64,000 nt of DNA from Streptomyces termitum (GTDB lineage: Bacteria; Actinomycetota; Actinomycetes; Streptomycetales; Streptomycetaceae): NCBI RefSeq assembly GCF_014650175.1, contig NZ_BMUL01000007.1, positions 62,001-126,000 on the forward strand. The letters run 5' to 3'. This document shows positions 15,876-23,666 of this stretch, one piece after another. A program made the translations under genes and the position numbers. The stretch's first letter is position 1, and each line of letters starts with the position of its first letter. The notes under the pieces are model-generated. The model had not been told where the DNA came from. It made no database searches and saw only the letters and a program-made list of their open reading frames with translations.

Positions 15876-15941
15876 TCAGCCGCCCCCGAAGTCGACGAAG
15901 CCCCACAGGAGGGCGGTGGCCAGGGCGAACGCGGCGGTCAT
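15876..15941 (-). pseudogene. 5' stub of an EamA-type transporter gene
   Basis: ATG 15939-15941 with a GAGGA ribosome site starts MTAAFALATALLWGFVDFGG, which is the first membrane helix of EamA/DMT transporters (ALLWG..DF), then stops after 21 residues. The remaining several hundred codons are absent: the acyltransferase gene ends only about 107 bases further on. The XRE-cupin regulator next door is divergently oriented, the usual partner position. I read it as a deletion scar. Alternative: a real 21-residue membrane peptide. Confidence 0.55.
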
Positions 15942-16057
15942 GGGGTCCTCGCGGGCGGGTGTGGGCGGAACGGGGCAGTACAGTGCAGTGCACGATCGGG
16001 TACACCCCACCGCAGTTCAGTCTATTGAACCGAGTCATCCAGAATATTGGACGGAAT
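15942..16057. promoter_or_regulatory. Divergent control region of XRE-cupin regulator
   Basis: Contains the odd-symmetric palindrome GTGCA-G-TGCAC (15983-15993) and the inverted repeat GTTCA-N6-TGAAC (16015-16030). Both are plausible sites for the adjacent XRE regulator. It is one of the least GC-rich stretches in this part of the window. Confidence 0.45.
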
Positions 16058-16630
16058 GTGTCGGACCTCGACCAGCTGACCCAGTCTCTCGCCCGCAACC
16101 TCAAACGCTGGCGCAACGAACGGGGCTTCACCCTGGACGCGCTCGCCGCCCGGTCCGGGGTCAGTCGCGGCATGATCATCCAGATCGAGCAGGCCCGGAC
16201 CAACCCCAGCGTCGGCACCACGGTGAAGCTGGCCGACGCGCTCGGCGTCTCCATCACCACGCTCCTCGACCACGAGCAGGGCCCCCACGTCCGGCTCATC
16301 CCGCCGGAGCAGGCCGTCCGGATGTGGTCCACCCCGGCCGGCAGCCACACCACCCTCCTCGCGGGCACCGAGGCCCGGGGCCCGCTCGAACTCTGGTCCT
16401 GGACCCTGATGCCGGGCGAGGGCAGCGCCTCCGACCCCCACCCGCAGGGCACCACCGAACTGCTGCACGTCGTCGCCGGTGTGCTCACCCTCGTCGTCGA
16501 CGGCGCCGAGCACGCCGTTCCCGCCGGCACCTCCGCCGTCTTCGAGGCCGCCGCCCCGCACACGTACCGCAACGACGGCACGGAGCCGGTCGAACTGACC
16601 ATGGCCGTCTCCGTCCCGCCCGCCCGCTGA
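16058..16630 (+). CDS. XRE-family regulator with cupin domain
   Basis: Transcription factor of 190 residues. Residues 8-62 are a Cro/CI-type helix-turn-helix (LARNLKRWRNERGFTLDALAARSGVSRGMIIQIEQARTNP in order); residues 95-185 are a small cupin (HPQGTTELLHVVAGVLTLVVDG, VPAGTSAVFEAAAPHTYRN), which in this class senses a small ligand. Start GTG 16058 is chosen because the domain begins at once; an upstream reading would run through the operator-like repeats. It faces the stub of an EamA transporter, a frequent partner of XRE-cupin genes, so it probably once controlled that efflux gene. Confidence 0.88.
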   Translation: MSDLDQLTQSLARNLKRWRNERGFTLDALAARSGVSRGMIIQIEQARTNPSVGTTVKLADALGVSITTLLDHEQGPHVRLIPPEQAVRMWSTPAGSHTTLLAGTEARGPLELWSWTLMPGEGSASDPHPQGTTELLHVVAGVLTLVVDGAEHAVPAGTSAVFEAAAPHTYRNDGTEPVELTMAVSVPPAR

Positions 16631-16638
16631 CCCGGCTC

Positions 16639-16676
16639 TCCGCTTCCCGCCCGCACCGGAGGGGGAGGGAAGCGGA
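16639..16676 (+). terminator. Hairpin after XRE-cupin gene
   Basis: 10-bp inverted repeat (16639-16648 with 16667-16676), 18-base loop, immediately past the stop at 16630. Confidence 0.5.
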
Positions 16677-16747
16677 CCTTGGGCAACCGCACACCGGCCG
16701 TTCGCCCGCACACCGAGACGGGCGACCGCGCGGCGGCGGGGAGCGAC

Positions 16748-16753
16748 TAGCGT
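16748..16753 (+). promoter_or_regulatory. -10 box for leaderless YbaK-type gene
   Basis: TAGCGT seven bases before the ATG at 16761. It overlaps the alternative GTG 16752, which argues for ATG 16761 as the true start. Confidence 0.5.
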
Positions 16754-16760
16754 GACGCGC

Positions 16761-17324
16761 ATGCGCGCACCCATCGGAGACTTCGACGAGGCCCGGCCCG
16801 CCCCCGACTGCCTCGACCTGCTCACCCCGCCCGTCGCCGAGGCGGTCCGGACCTGGACCGGCCCCGTACCGGCCGACCAGATCCTCTACGTCGACACCGA
16901 CCCGGCCATCGCCGACACCGCCGTCTTCGTCGAGCACCACGGTGCCGACCTCCTCGACGCCTCTGCCAACTGCGTCGTCGTCGCGGGCAAGCGCGGCGAG
17001 ACGGTCACCCTCGCCGCGTGCGTGGTGAGGTCCGCGACCCGAGTCGACGTCAACGGCGTGGTCCGCAAGCACCTCGGCGCGCGCAAGGCGAGCTTCGCGC
17101 CGATGGACACCGCGACCGGCGACAGCGGCATGGAGTACGGCGGCATCACGCCCCTCGGCCTCCCCGCCGACTGGCCCCTCCTGATCGATGCCACCGTCGT
17201 CGACACCCTGTGGGTCCTCATCGGCAGCGGCCGTCGCCGAGGCAAGATCATCATGCCGGGCAAGGCATTCGCCCAACTTCCCGGCGCGGTCGTCCTGGAG
17301 GGCCTGGGCATTCCGACCGCCTGA
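16761..17324 (+). CDS. YbaK/EbsC-type aminoacyl-tRNA deacylase
   Basis: Single-domain protein of the YbaK/ProX/INS superfamily, which hydrolyses mischarged aminoacyl-tRNAs in trans. Recognisable are DTAVFVEHHGADLLDASANCVVVAGKRG (the strand-turn region around the active site), RVDVNGVVRKHLGARKASFAP with the conserved lysine, GMEYGGITPLGLP (the GGxxPxG motif) and LLIDATVVDTLWVLIGSGRRRGKI. 187 residues from the ATG at 16761; GTG 16752 would add three residues but lies in the -10 box. Which mischarged tRNA is edited is unknown. It ends before a very long perfect terminator. Confidence 0.87.
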   Translation: MRAPIGDFDEARPAPDCLDLLTPPVAEAVRTWTGPVPADQILYVDTDPAIADTAVFVEHHGADLLDASANCVVVAGKRGETVTLAACVVRSATRVDVNGVVRKHLGARKASFAPMDTATGDSGMEYGGITPLGLPADWPLLIDATVVDTLWVLIGSGRRRGKIIMPGKAFAQLPGAVVLEGLGIPTA

Positions 17325-17330
17325 ACACGC

Positions 17331-17380
17331 GGCCGTGTCCGGTCGGTGACCGTCCGAACGGTCACCGACCGGACACGGCC
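17331..17380. terminator. 23-bp perfect bidirectional terminator
   Basis: 17331-17353 pairs perfectly with 17358-17380, leaving a 4-base loop (CCGA). It separates the convergent genes ending at 17324 and 17392. Confidence 0.85.
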
Positions 17381-17391
17381 CGGTTACAGCA

Positions 17392-17832
17392 TCAGCCCAG
17401 GCGCGGGATCTCGATGGCGGGGCAGCGATTCATCACCATGTCCAGACCCGCGTCCGTCGTCCGGGCACAGGCGGCCTCGTCGACGACACCGAGCTGGAAC
17501 CACACGGCCTTCGCGCCGATCTCCCGCGCCCCGTCGGCGACCGCGCCGGCCAGCTCGCTGTTGACGAAGACGTCCACCACGTCGACAGGGAAGGGAATGT
17601 CGGCGAGCGAGGCGTACCCCTGCTCGCCGTGGACGGTCTCCGCCTTCGGGTGCACGGGAACGATCCGTTTGCCGAAGCGCTGGAGCACGGCGGCCACTCC
17701 GTACGCGGCCCGCCCCTGGTTCGAGGAGAGGCCCACGATCGCCCAGGTGTCACCCGGCCCCGTCAGGATCCGGCGGACGGTCTCCTCCTCGGAACGCTCG
17801 GTCGCCTCGGTGGCCGTGGTGTCGACGCTCAT
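17392..17832 (-). CDS. CoA-binding (Rossmann) domain protein
   Basis: Small cytoplasmic protein of 146 residues made of a single CoA-binding domain as in succinyl-CoA synthetase alpha subunits. The loop WAIVGLSSNQGRAAYGVAAVLQRFGKRIVPVHP (about residues 31-63) is the nucleotide/CoA site; VDVVDVFVNSELAGAVADGAREIGAKAVWFQLGVVDE matches the second half. YccU/YneT-type proteins of this kind have no firmly assigned role; protein acylation sensing or CoA binding has been suggested. Start ATG 17830-17832. Confidence 0.88.
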   Translation of the reverse strand: MSVDTTATEATERSEEETVRRILTGPGDTWAIVGLSSNQGRAAYGVAAVLQRFGKRIVPVHPKAETVHGEQGYASLADIPFPVDVVDVFVNSELAGAVADGAREIGAKAVWFQLGVVDEAACARTTDAGLDMVMNRCPAIEIPRLG

Positions 17833-17977
17833 CCCTGCTGCCCTTCCTTCTCTGCCATACGTACGAGCCCGCGGCACTGGGCCCGTGCACAGACTCCGCG
17901 CACGGACCTTCCACGCGGACTCCCCTTGCGGGGCTTCCTCCGTTACGAACCTCCGGCGCCGCGAGATCCTTCCCGCA

Positions 17978-18000
17978 AGGGCATCTTGTGCAGATGCCCT
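17978..18000 (-). terminator. Hairpin after carboxylesterase gene
   Basis: AGGGCATCT (17978-17986) pairs with AGATGCCCT (17992-18000), 5-base loop, 46 bases past the stop at 18046 on the reverse strand. The 200-base gap around it shows no gene. Confidence 0.65.
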
Positions 18001-18045
18001 GCCGCGCTCCACGTGTCCGGAACGCGCGAGACCGCGGCGGCCGGA

Positions 18046-19638
18046 TCAGCCGTCCCAGGCACGCCGCTCGTCGTCCCGAGGAGCCGGCACCAGCACCGGG
18101 GCACCGGGACCGAAGGCCATCACCGGCCGTTCCCCGTCCCACGCCCGCCACCCCGGATCACCCTCCGCCGCGAACGCGACCCACGCCGCGTGCATCGCCG
18201 CCGCCAGCTCGCGCGGCGCGTCCGGACCCGTCATCGCCCGCGCCTCCGGCGTGTGCAGGGTGTCGAAGACGAAACCGAGCTCCAGCGCGTGGCAGGCGCC
18301 CAGCCCGAGCACCGGCGACGGCCAACCGAACTCGTACAGGTACGTACGGCCCGCCGCCCCCGACCGCAGCCGCGCGTCGGCCATCCGGTTCAGCGGCACC
18401 CGCAACAGCTTGTCGGTGGCGAGCGCCCCGAGGAGTTCGCCGGGGCGCGCCCCCAGCCGGTTCGCCCGGTACACCCGCGCGGTACGGGACGGCACCCGCG
18501 TCTTCCACAGCGCGAGCCGCAGCAGGAACGGCGACAACCGCTCGACGAGCCCGCTCGGCACGAACCAGAGCCGGTACTCCTCCGACGTCGTCCCCATCAG
18601 CAGGTCCACCCCGGCCCCGTCGACGCCCCGCCCCTCCGCCGGCACGCCCCCATGGGCCCCGAGTGCCTCCGCCGGATTGCGCGGCAGCACGTCACCGTCC
18701 ACCATCAGCTGGAAGGAGTGACCGCCCGTCAACGGGGAGCCCTTCGCCGTCACCTCCGTCTGCGCCGTCAGCAACCGCTCCCGGTCCACCGCCGCGAACG
18801 CCTCCGCCGTCGCCGCGACCCCCAGCCGCTTCGCCACCGCCTCCGTGGTCCGCCGCGCCCGCTCCCGCGACAGCGCCATCGGCGCGCCGCTCTGCACCAC
18901 CGCCCGCCGGAACAGCCCCCGCGCGAGCGGCGAGGCGAGCAGCGCCGCGATCGAGATGGCGCCGGCCGACTCGCCGAACACCGTCACCCGCTCCGGATCG
19001 CCGCCGAAGACCGCGATGTTCTCGCGCACCCATACGAGCGCGGCGATCTGGTCGCGCAGCCCCAGATTCGCGGGCGCGTCGGGGAACACCCCGAACCCCT
19101 CCACCCCGAGCCGGTAATTGACGGAGACCAGTACCACTCCGTCGCGCGCGAACGCGGTCCCGTCGTACACGGGCACCGCGTTCGAACCATGGACCAGCGA
19201 ACCTCCGTGGATCCACACCATCACCGGCCGACCGCCCCTGCTTCCGTCCCCGCCCGCTCCGATGTCGGGACCGGCGGGTCCCCACGGAGCCCAGACGTTG
19301 ACGTTGAGGCAGTCGTCACCCTCCACCACCGGGTCCGGCAGGAGCGCGTCGAGCGGTGGCGCGTACGGACGCTTCGGCGCCGTCGCCCCGAACTCCGCCG
19401 CCCGCCGCACCCCCTCCCACGGCTCCACCGGCTCCGGCGCGCGGAACCGCCGCGACCCGAACGGCGCCCGCGCGTACGGAACGCCCAGGAACCGGGCCAC
19501 ACCGTCAACCGCGAACGCCCCACTCACCCTCCCGGAAACGAGGACGGCCTCGGGCACCCCGCTCTCGGCCCCTCCGTCCCGTCCACGCTCCGGCTCCAGG
19601 TCCCACGCCGTCATGACTGCGTCACCACGTCCTTCCAT
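18046..19638 (-). CDS. Type-B carboxylesterase/lipase
   Basis: Alpha/beta hydrolase of the carboxylesterase type B family, 530 residues. Visible landmarks: FLGVPYARAPFGSRRFRAPEP near the N-terminus, EDCLNVNVWAP-type segment (here GDDCLNVNVWAP), the oxyanion loop VMVWIHGGSLVHGS, and the nucleophile elbow VTVFGESAGAISIAALL. The acid and histidine of the triad lie further on (AFAAEGDPGWRAWDG is the typical C-terminus). No signal peptide, so probably intracellular. Two starts are possible, ATG 19638 and ATG 19614; neither has a strong ribosome site. It starts about 39 bases after the acyl-CoA ligase stop on the same strand, hence a likely operon handling fatty esters. Confidence 0.88.
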   Translation of the reverse strand: MEGRGDAVMTAWDLEPERGRDGGAESGVPEAVLVSGRVSGAFAVDGVARFLGVPYARAPFGSRRFRAPEPVEPWEGVRRAAEFGATAPKRPYAPPLDALLPDPVVEGDDCLNVNVWAPWGPAGPDIGAGGDGSRGGRPVMVWIHGGSLVHGSNAVPVYDGTAFARDGVVLVSVNYRLGVEGFGVFPDAPANLGLRDQIAALVWVRENIAVFGGDPERVTVFGESAGAISIAALLASPLARGLFRRAVVQSGAPMALSRERARRTTEAVAKRLGVAATAEAFAAVDRERLLTAQTEVTAKGSPLTGGHSFQLMVDGDVLPRNPAEALGAHGGVPAEGRGVDGAGVDLLMGTTSEEYRLWFVPSGLVERLSPFLLRLALWKTRVPSRTARVYRANRLGARPGELLGALATDKLLRVPLNRMADARLRSGAAGRTYLYEFGWPSPVLGLGACHALELGFVFDTLHTPEARAMTGPDAPRELAAAMHAAWVAFAAEGDPGWRAWDGERPVMAFGPGAPVLVPAPRDDERRAWDG

Positions 19639-19677
19639 GTCGGTATCCAGAGCAGGGACAAGCGGGAGAAGGACAGC

Positions 19678-21168
19678 TCAGGAACCGGGCTCGACCAGGG
19701 CGCGCTTGAGGACCTTGCCGGTCGGCCCGAGCGGCAGCGCGTCGACGAAGCGGACGATCCGCGGGTACTTGTGGCGGCCGAGCCGCTCCCGCGCCCAGCC
19801 GATCAGTTCGAGTTCCGTGACGGAGTCGGCGCCGTCACGCCGCACCACCACCGCGCACACCTCTTCACCCTTCGCGTCGTCCGGGACGCCGATCACCGCG
19901 ACCTCCGAGACCGACGGGTGACGGACGAGGACCTCCTCGACCTCGCGCGGATAGATGTTGAAGCCGCCGCGGATCACCAGGTCCTTCTTCCGGTCCACGA
20001 TCCGCAGGAAACCGTCCTCGTCCCGCACTCCCAGGTCGCCGGTGCGGAACCAGCCGTCCACGACCGCCGCGGCCGTCGCCTCCGGGTCGTCGAGGTACCC
20101 GGCGAACACGTTGTGCCCGCGCACCACCACCTCGCCGACCTCACCGTCCGGCAGCAGACGCACCTCGCCGTCGACCGCCGCGTCGGCCACCCCGACCTCG
20201 ACACCCCACACCGGATGCCCGACCGTGCCGGGGCGGCGTCCCAGGTGCGGCTGGTTGAAGGTAGCGACCGGTGACGTCTCCGTCAGGCCGTACCCCTCCA
20301 GGACCTGCGTCCGGAACGTCTCCTCGAAGCGCTCCAGGACGGCCACCGGCAGCGCCGCGCCGCCCGAGACCGACGCCCGCAGCGCCGCCGGTCGCCGACT
20401 CGACGCCGCCGCGGCCTCGACCAGCGCGTGGTACATCGTCGGCACGCCCATGAACACGGTCACGCCCTCGTCGGCGAGCACGTCCAGCGCCGCCGGCCCG
20501 CTGAACCGGGGCATCAGGACGAGCGTGGCGCCCTGGCGCAGCGTTCCGTTCATCGCGCACGTCTGCCCATAGCTGTGGAACAGCGGCAGACAACCGAGAA
20601 CGACGTCACCGGCCCCGAGCCCGAGCAGGTCCTGCGAGGTCACGGTCGCGTTCATGACGATGTTCAGATGGGTCAGCCGCGCTCCCTTGGGACGGCCGGT
20701 GGTACCGCTCGTGTAGAGGACGACCGCCGTGTCGGACGGCTCGGCCGGCTCCGGCGCGTCCAGCGGGCGCGCCGCCGACGGAGCACCCTGGAAAGCCCGC
20801 ACACCCGCCGCCCGCGCCGCCTCGTCGGCGACCGCCCACAGCGGCCCGCCGCTCACGATCGCGACCGCGCCACTGTGCTCCAGCACAAAACGCACCTCAT
20901 CGACGACCAGCAGCGCGTGCACCGGAACCACCGTGGCACCGGCCGCCAGCGCCCCGTAGTAGACCTGGAGGAACTCGACGGTGTTGGGCAGCAGCACAGC
21001 CACCCGATCGCCCGGCTTCACCCCCGCCTCGCGCAGCCCGGCGGCGCAGCGCAGCGCCGCGTCCCACAGCTCGCGATAGGTGAACCGGCTCGCGCCCTCG
21101 ACGACCGCGATCCGATCGGGGAAGTGGCGGGCGGACTCGCCCAGCACACCGGCGACGCTCAGTGACAT
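19678..21168 (-). CDS. Long-chain fatty acid--CoA ligase (AMP-forming)
   Basis: ANL-superfamily adenylating enzyme that activates a carboxylic acid to acyl-AMP and then acyl-CoA. The P-loop-like A3 motif YTSGTTGRPKGA (about 152-163), A5 GYGLTETSP, A7-A8 hinge YLDDPEATAAAVVDGWFRTGDLG and DRKKDLVIRGGFNIYPREVEE, and the A10 lysine in PTGKVLKRAL are all intact over 496 residues. Downstream esterase in the same direction suggests release and activation of a fatty or aromatic acid. The start lies below a TTGACA box and a nested dyad (see 21197-21242). Exact substrate unknown. Confidence 0.92.
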   Translation of the reverse strand: MSLSVAGVLGESARHFPDRIAVVEGASRFTYRELWDAALRCAAGLREAGVKPGDRVAVLLPNTVEFLQVYYGALAAGATVVPVHALLVVDEVRFVLEHSGAVAIVSGGPLWAVADEAARAAGVRAFQGAPSAARPLDAPEPAEPSDTAVVLYTSGTTGRPKGARLTHLNIVMNATVTSQDLLGLGAGDVVLGCLPLFHSYGQTCAMNGTLRQGATLVLMPRFSGPAALDVLADEGVTVFMGVPTMYHALVEAAAASSRRPAALRASVSGGAALPVAVLERFEETFRTQVLEGYGLTETSPVATFNQPHLGRRPGTVGHPVWGVEVGVADAAVDGEVRLLPDGEVGEVVVRGHNVFAGYLDDPEATAAAVVDGWFRTGDLGVRDEDGFLRIVDRKKDLVIRGGFNIYPREVEEVLVRHPSVSEVAVIGVPDDAKGEEVCAVVVRRDGADSVTELELIGWARERLGRHKYPRIVRFVDALPLGPTGKVLKRALVEPGS

Positions 21169-21190
21169 GGCACGCTCCAGAGACGTGGAG

Positions 21191-21242
21191 TTGACGGCAG
21201 TGTCAACATTCCGTGACGAGCCACGGAAAACTGTGACACTGC
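21191..21242. promoter_or_regulatory. Nested dyad between acyl-CoA ligase and PucR gene
   Basis: Two nested perfect inverted repeats share one centre: GCAGTGTCA (21197-21205) with 21234-21242 outside, and TTCCGTG (21209-21215) with CACGGAA (21222-21228) inside. A third, TTGAC-N6-GTCAA (21191-21206), overlaps a TTGACA -35-like box pointing to the ligase gene. Probable operator, candidate binder PucR. Confidence 0.55.
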
Positions 21243-21374
21243 ACAGAATCCGTCGCGGACCCCCTGGAACACCATGTGCAAGCGCCCACCATGCCCCGCC
21301 CCGGGCTGGGCATCAGCCCCTCCGCCGTCAACGGAGCGTGGCATTCGCCAAACCACGACGCTACGGTGCCACCC

Positions 21375-22769
21375 ATGACGCCCAGCCCGTCCGGCGCCCC
21401 CGAACCGTCCGTCCCACCCCTCCCGACCGGCATGCCCCGGCACCCGGAACCCGACGCCGGTTACGGTGCGCTGCGCCGCTCCCTCGCCGAAGCGCTGCTC
21501 GCCGACATCGACCACCTCACCGACCGCGCCGTCGCCGACATCCGCGCCCACTCCGGCACGTACGCCTCCGGCGACCCGGTCACCCGCGAGGACCTCTGGA
21601 CGATCTGCCGCGACAACCTGCTGCGCGCCCTGGAGGACTTCGGCGGGCTCGCGCCGAGCGACGGCGGCTTCGAACTCGCGGCCCGCGAGACCGGCCGCCG
21701 CCGCGCCGAGCAGGGCGTCCCGCTCGACACCGTCCTGCGGGCGTACCGGCGCGGCGGACGGGTCCTGTGGCAGGTCATGGCCGAGCACCTGCGCACCCGC
21801 GCCGGCCGCGAGGACGACAGCCGCGACCTGGAACTCGACGTCGCCGGTGCCGTCTGGGAGACCATCGACCGCTACTCCGTCGTCATGGCCGACGCCTACC
21901 GTGTCGCCCAGTTGGAACTCCAGAACCGCCAGGACACCCGCCGCGCCGCCCTTTTCGAAGCCCTCCTCGACGGCCGCGCCGACGACCCCGCCGTGGCCGC
22001 CGCCGCGGCCGCCGCCCTCGGCGTGCCAGCCCAGGACCGGTACGTCGTCGTGGTCGCCACCCAGGACCCCGCGGCCCCGCCCCACCCCGCCCCTGTCCTG
22101 GAGGCGCAGGGGCTGTGGTCGTTCTGGCATCCGCGGTCCGGCCGGTACGCGGGCATCGTCCGCCTCCCCCGCCGCGACATTCCTGCGGGACGGGCCTCCC
22201 CGCCGCCCGGCGCCCGCCCCGACCCGGCCCTCCGACGGCTCCTCGCCGCACTGCGCGACCGCACCGGAGCCACCGCCGGTGTCTCACCCGAATTCGAACG
22301 CCTCTCCCACGCCGGCCGCGCCCTCCGGCTCGCCGAGCAGACCCTCCGCGCCCTCCCCGCGCACAGCGGCGAGGCAGCCGTCTTCGACGACCGGCTCACC
22401 GAGATCCTCCTCAGCGGGCACCCCGATATCGCCGAGCGGATCGTCACCGTCCACCTCGGCCCCGTTCTCGTCACCGGCGGAGAGCGCAACGCGCTCCTCA
22501 CCACCCTCCGTGCCTGGCTCGACCACGGCTGCTCCGCCTCCCGCGCCGCCGAGTCGCTCTACTGCCACCGCAACACCGTGCTCAACCGCATCGGCCGCGT
22601 CGCCGAGCTCACCGGACGCTCCAGCGAATCGGGCGAAGCACGCCTCGGTTGGGCACTTGCCCTGCGAGCCCTTCCGTACGCCGGTCTTCCCGACGCCCCC
22701 GGTTCCCGGCCCACCCTGGTGGAGCCGCCCGGCCCGGGCGACGCGGAACCCGACGCGTACGCCACGTAG
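21375..22769 (+). CDS. PucR-family transcriptional regulator
   Basis: Regulator of 464 residues with a helical N-terminal sensor region (LADIDHLTDRAVADIRAHSGTYAS and a 4-helix RsbR-like core), a central GGDEF-like segment and a C-terminal PucR helix-turn-helix (LRAWLDHGCSASRAAESLYCHRNTVLNRIGRVAELTG). The class typically activates catabolic genes for purines, fatty acids or aromatics. The ATG at 21375 has a TACGGT box seven bases upstream (leaderless); the alternative start at 21276 would lie within the control region. Divergent from the acyl-CoA ligase and esterase pair, which are its most likely targets. Confidence 0.9.
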   Translation: MTPSPSGAPEPSVPPLPTGMPRHPEPDAGYGALRRSLAEALLADIDHLTDRAVADIRAHSGTYASGDPVTREDLWTICRDNLLRALEDFGGLAPSDGGFELAARETGRRRAEQGVPLDTVLRAYRRGGRVLWQVMAEHLRTRAGREDDSRDLELDVAGAVWETIDRYSVVMADAYRVAQLELQNRQDTRRAALFEALLDGRADDPAVAAAAAAALGVPAQDRYVVVVATQDPAAPPHPAPVLEAQGLWSFWHPRSGRYAGIVRLPRRDIPAGRASPPPGARPDPALRRLLAALRDRTGATAGVSPEFERLSHAGRALRLAEQTLRALPAHSGEAAVFDDRLTEILLSGHPDIAERIVTVHLGPVLVTGGERNALLTTLRAWLDHGCSASRAAESLYCHRNTVLNRIGRVAELTGRSSESGEARLGWALALRALPYAGLPDAPGSRPTLVEPPGPGDAEPDAYAT

Positions 22770-22772
22770 GCT
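22767..22772 (+). promoter_or_regulatory. -10 box for leaderless yigZ-type gene
   Basis: TAGGCT overlapping the PucR stop codon TAG and lying six bases before the ATG at 22779. Confidence 0.6.
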
Positions 22773-22778
22773 GGCCGA

Positions 22779-23405
22779 ATGCAGGAGCAGTACCGCACGC
22801 TGGCCCACGAGGGCGTCCACGAGACCGAGATCAACCGTTCGCGCTTCCTCTGTGCACTCGCACCGGTCGCCGATGAACGCGAGGCGCAGGAGTTCGTGGC
22901 GCGGATCCGCCGGGAGCACCCGACGGCCACCCACAACTGCTACGCGTACGTGCTCGGCGCCGATGCCTCCGTCCAGAAGGCCAGCGACGACGGCGAACCC
23001 GGCGGCACCGCCGGAGTCCCCATGCTCCAGATGCTGCTGCGCCGCGAGATGCGGTACGTCGCCGCCGTCGTCACCCGCTACTACGGGGGCGTGAAACTCG
23101 GCGCGGGCGGCCTCATCCGCGCGTACGGCGGCGTCGTCGGCGAGGCCCTCGACGCGCTCGGCACCGTCACCCGCCGGCGCTACCGCCTCGCCACCGTCAC
23201 CGTCGACCACCAGCGCGCCGGAAAGCTGGAGAACGACCTCCGGGCCACCGGCCGCGCGGTGCGCGAAGTCCAGTACACCGAGGCCGTCACCATCGAGATC
23301 GGCCTCCCCGACGCCGACGTCCCCGCCTTCCGGGCCTGGCTCGCCGACACCACGGCAGGCACGGCCGTACTGGAACTCGGCGGCGAGGCGTACGGCGACG
23401 CCTGA
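22779..23405 (+). CDS. YigZ/IMPACT-family protein
   Basis: Two-domain protein of 208 residues. The N-terminal UPF0029 (IMPACT) domain includes INRSRFLCALAPV, ATHNCYAYVLG, KASDDGEPGGTAG and VVTRYYGGVKLGAGGLIRAYGG; the C-terminal 70 residues match the DUF1949 ferredoxin-like domain. The family is related to the eukaryotic translation-stress protein IMPACT; in bacteria a ribosome-linked role is suspected but not proven. A TAGGCT box embedded in the previous stop codon indicates its own leaderless promoter. Confidence 0.92.
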   Translation: MQEQYRTLAHEGVHETEINRSRFLCALAPVADEREAQEFVARIRREHPTATHNCYAYVLGADASVQKASDDGEPGGTAGVPMLQMLLRREMRYVAAVVTRYYGGVKLGAGGLIRAYGGVVGEALDALGTVTRRRYRLATVTVDHQRAGKLENDLRATGRAVREVQYTEAVTIEIGLPDADVPAFRAWLADTTAGTAVLELGGEAYGDA

Positions 23406-23666
23406 CCCCGCCGTCACCCTTCACGCTTTTCCCGCCATGATCGCCGCCACCGCCACCGCCACCGCCCCTGCCGCCACGCCCTCCCTGCGGCCCGCTCCCC
23501 TTCATGCGGCCCCGCCCACCACTCCGCCCGGGTTAGCGTGGTGGGCACAGCGGACGGGACCGGCGTACACCCGGGCCCGCCACCCGGAACGACCGACGAC
23601 CACCGGTCGTCGGGCCACCGGACCAGGGGCGAGGAGCGGCACGCGCATGCGGGGTGGGACGACGAC

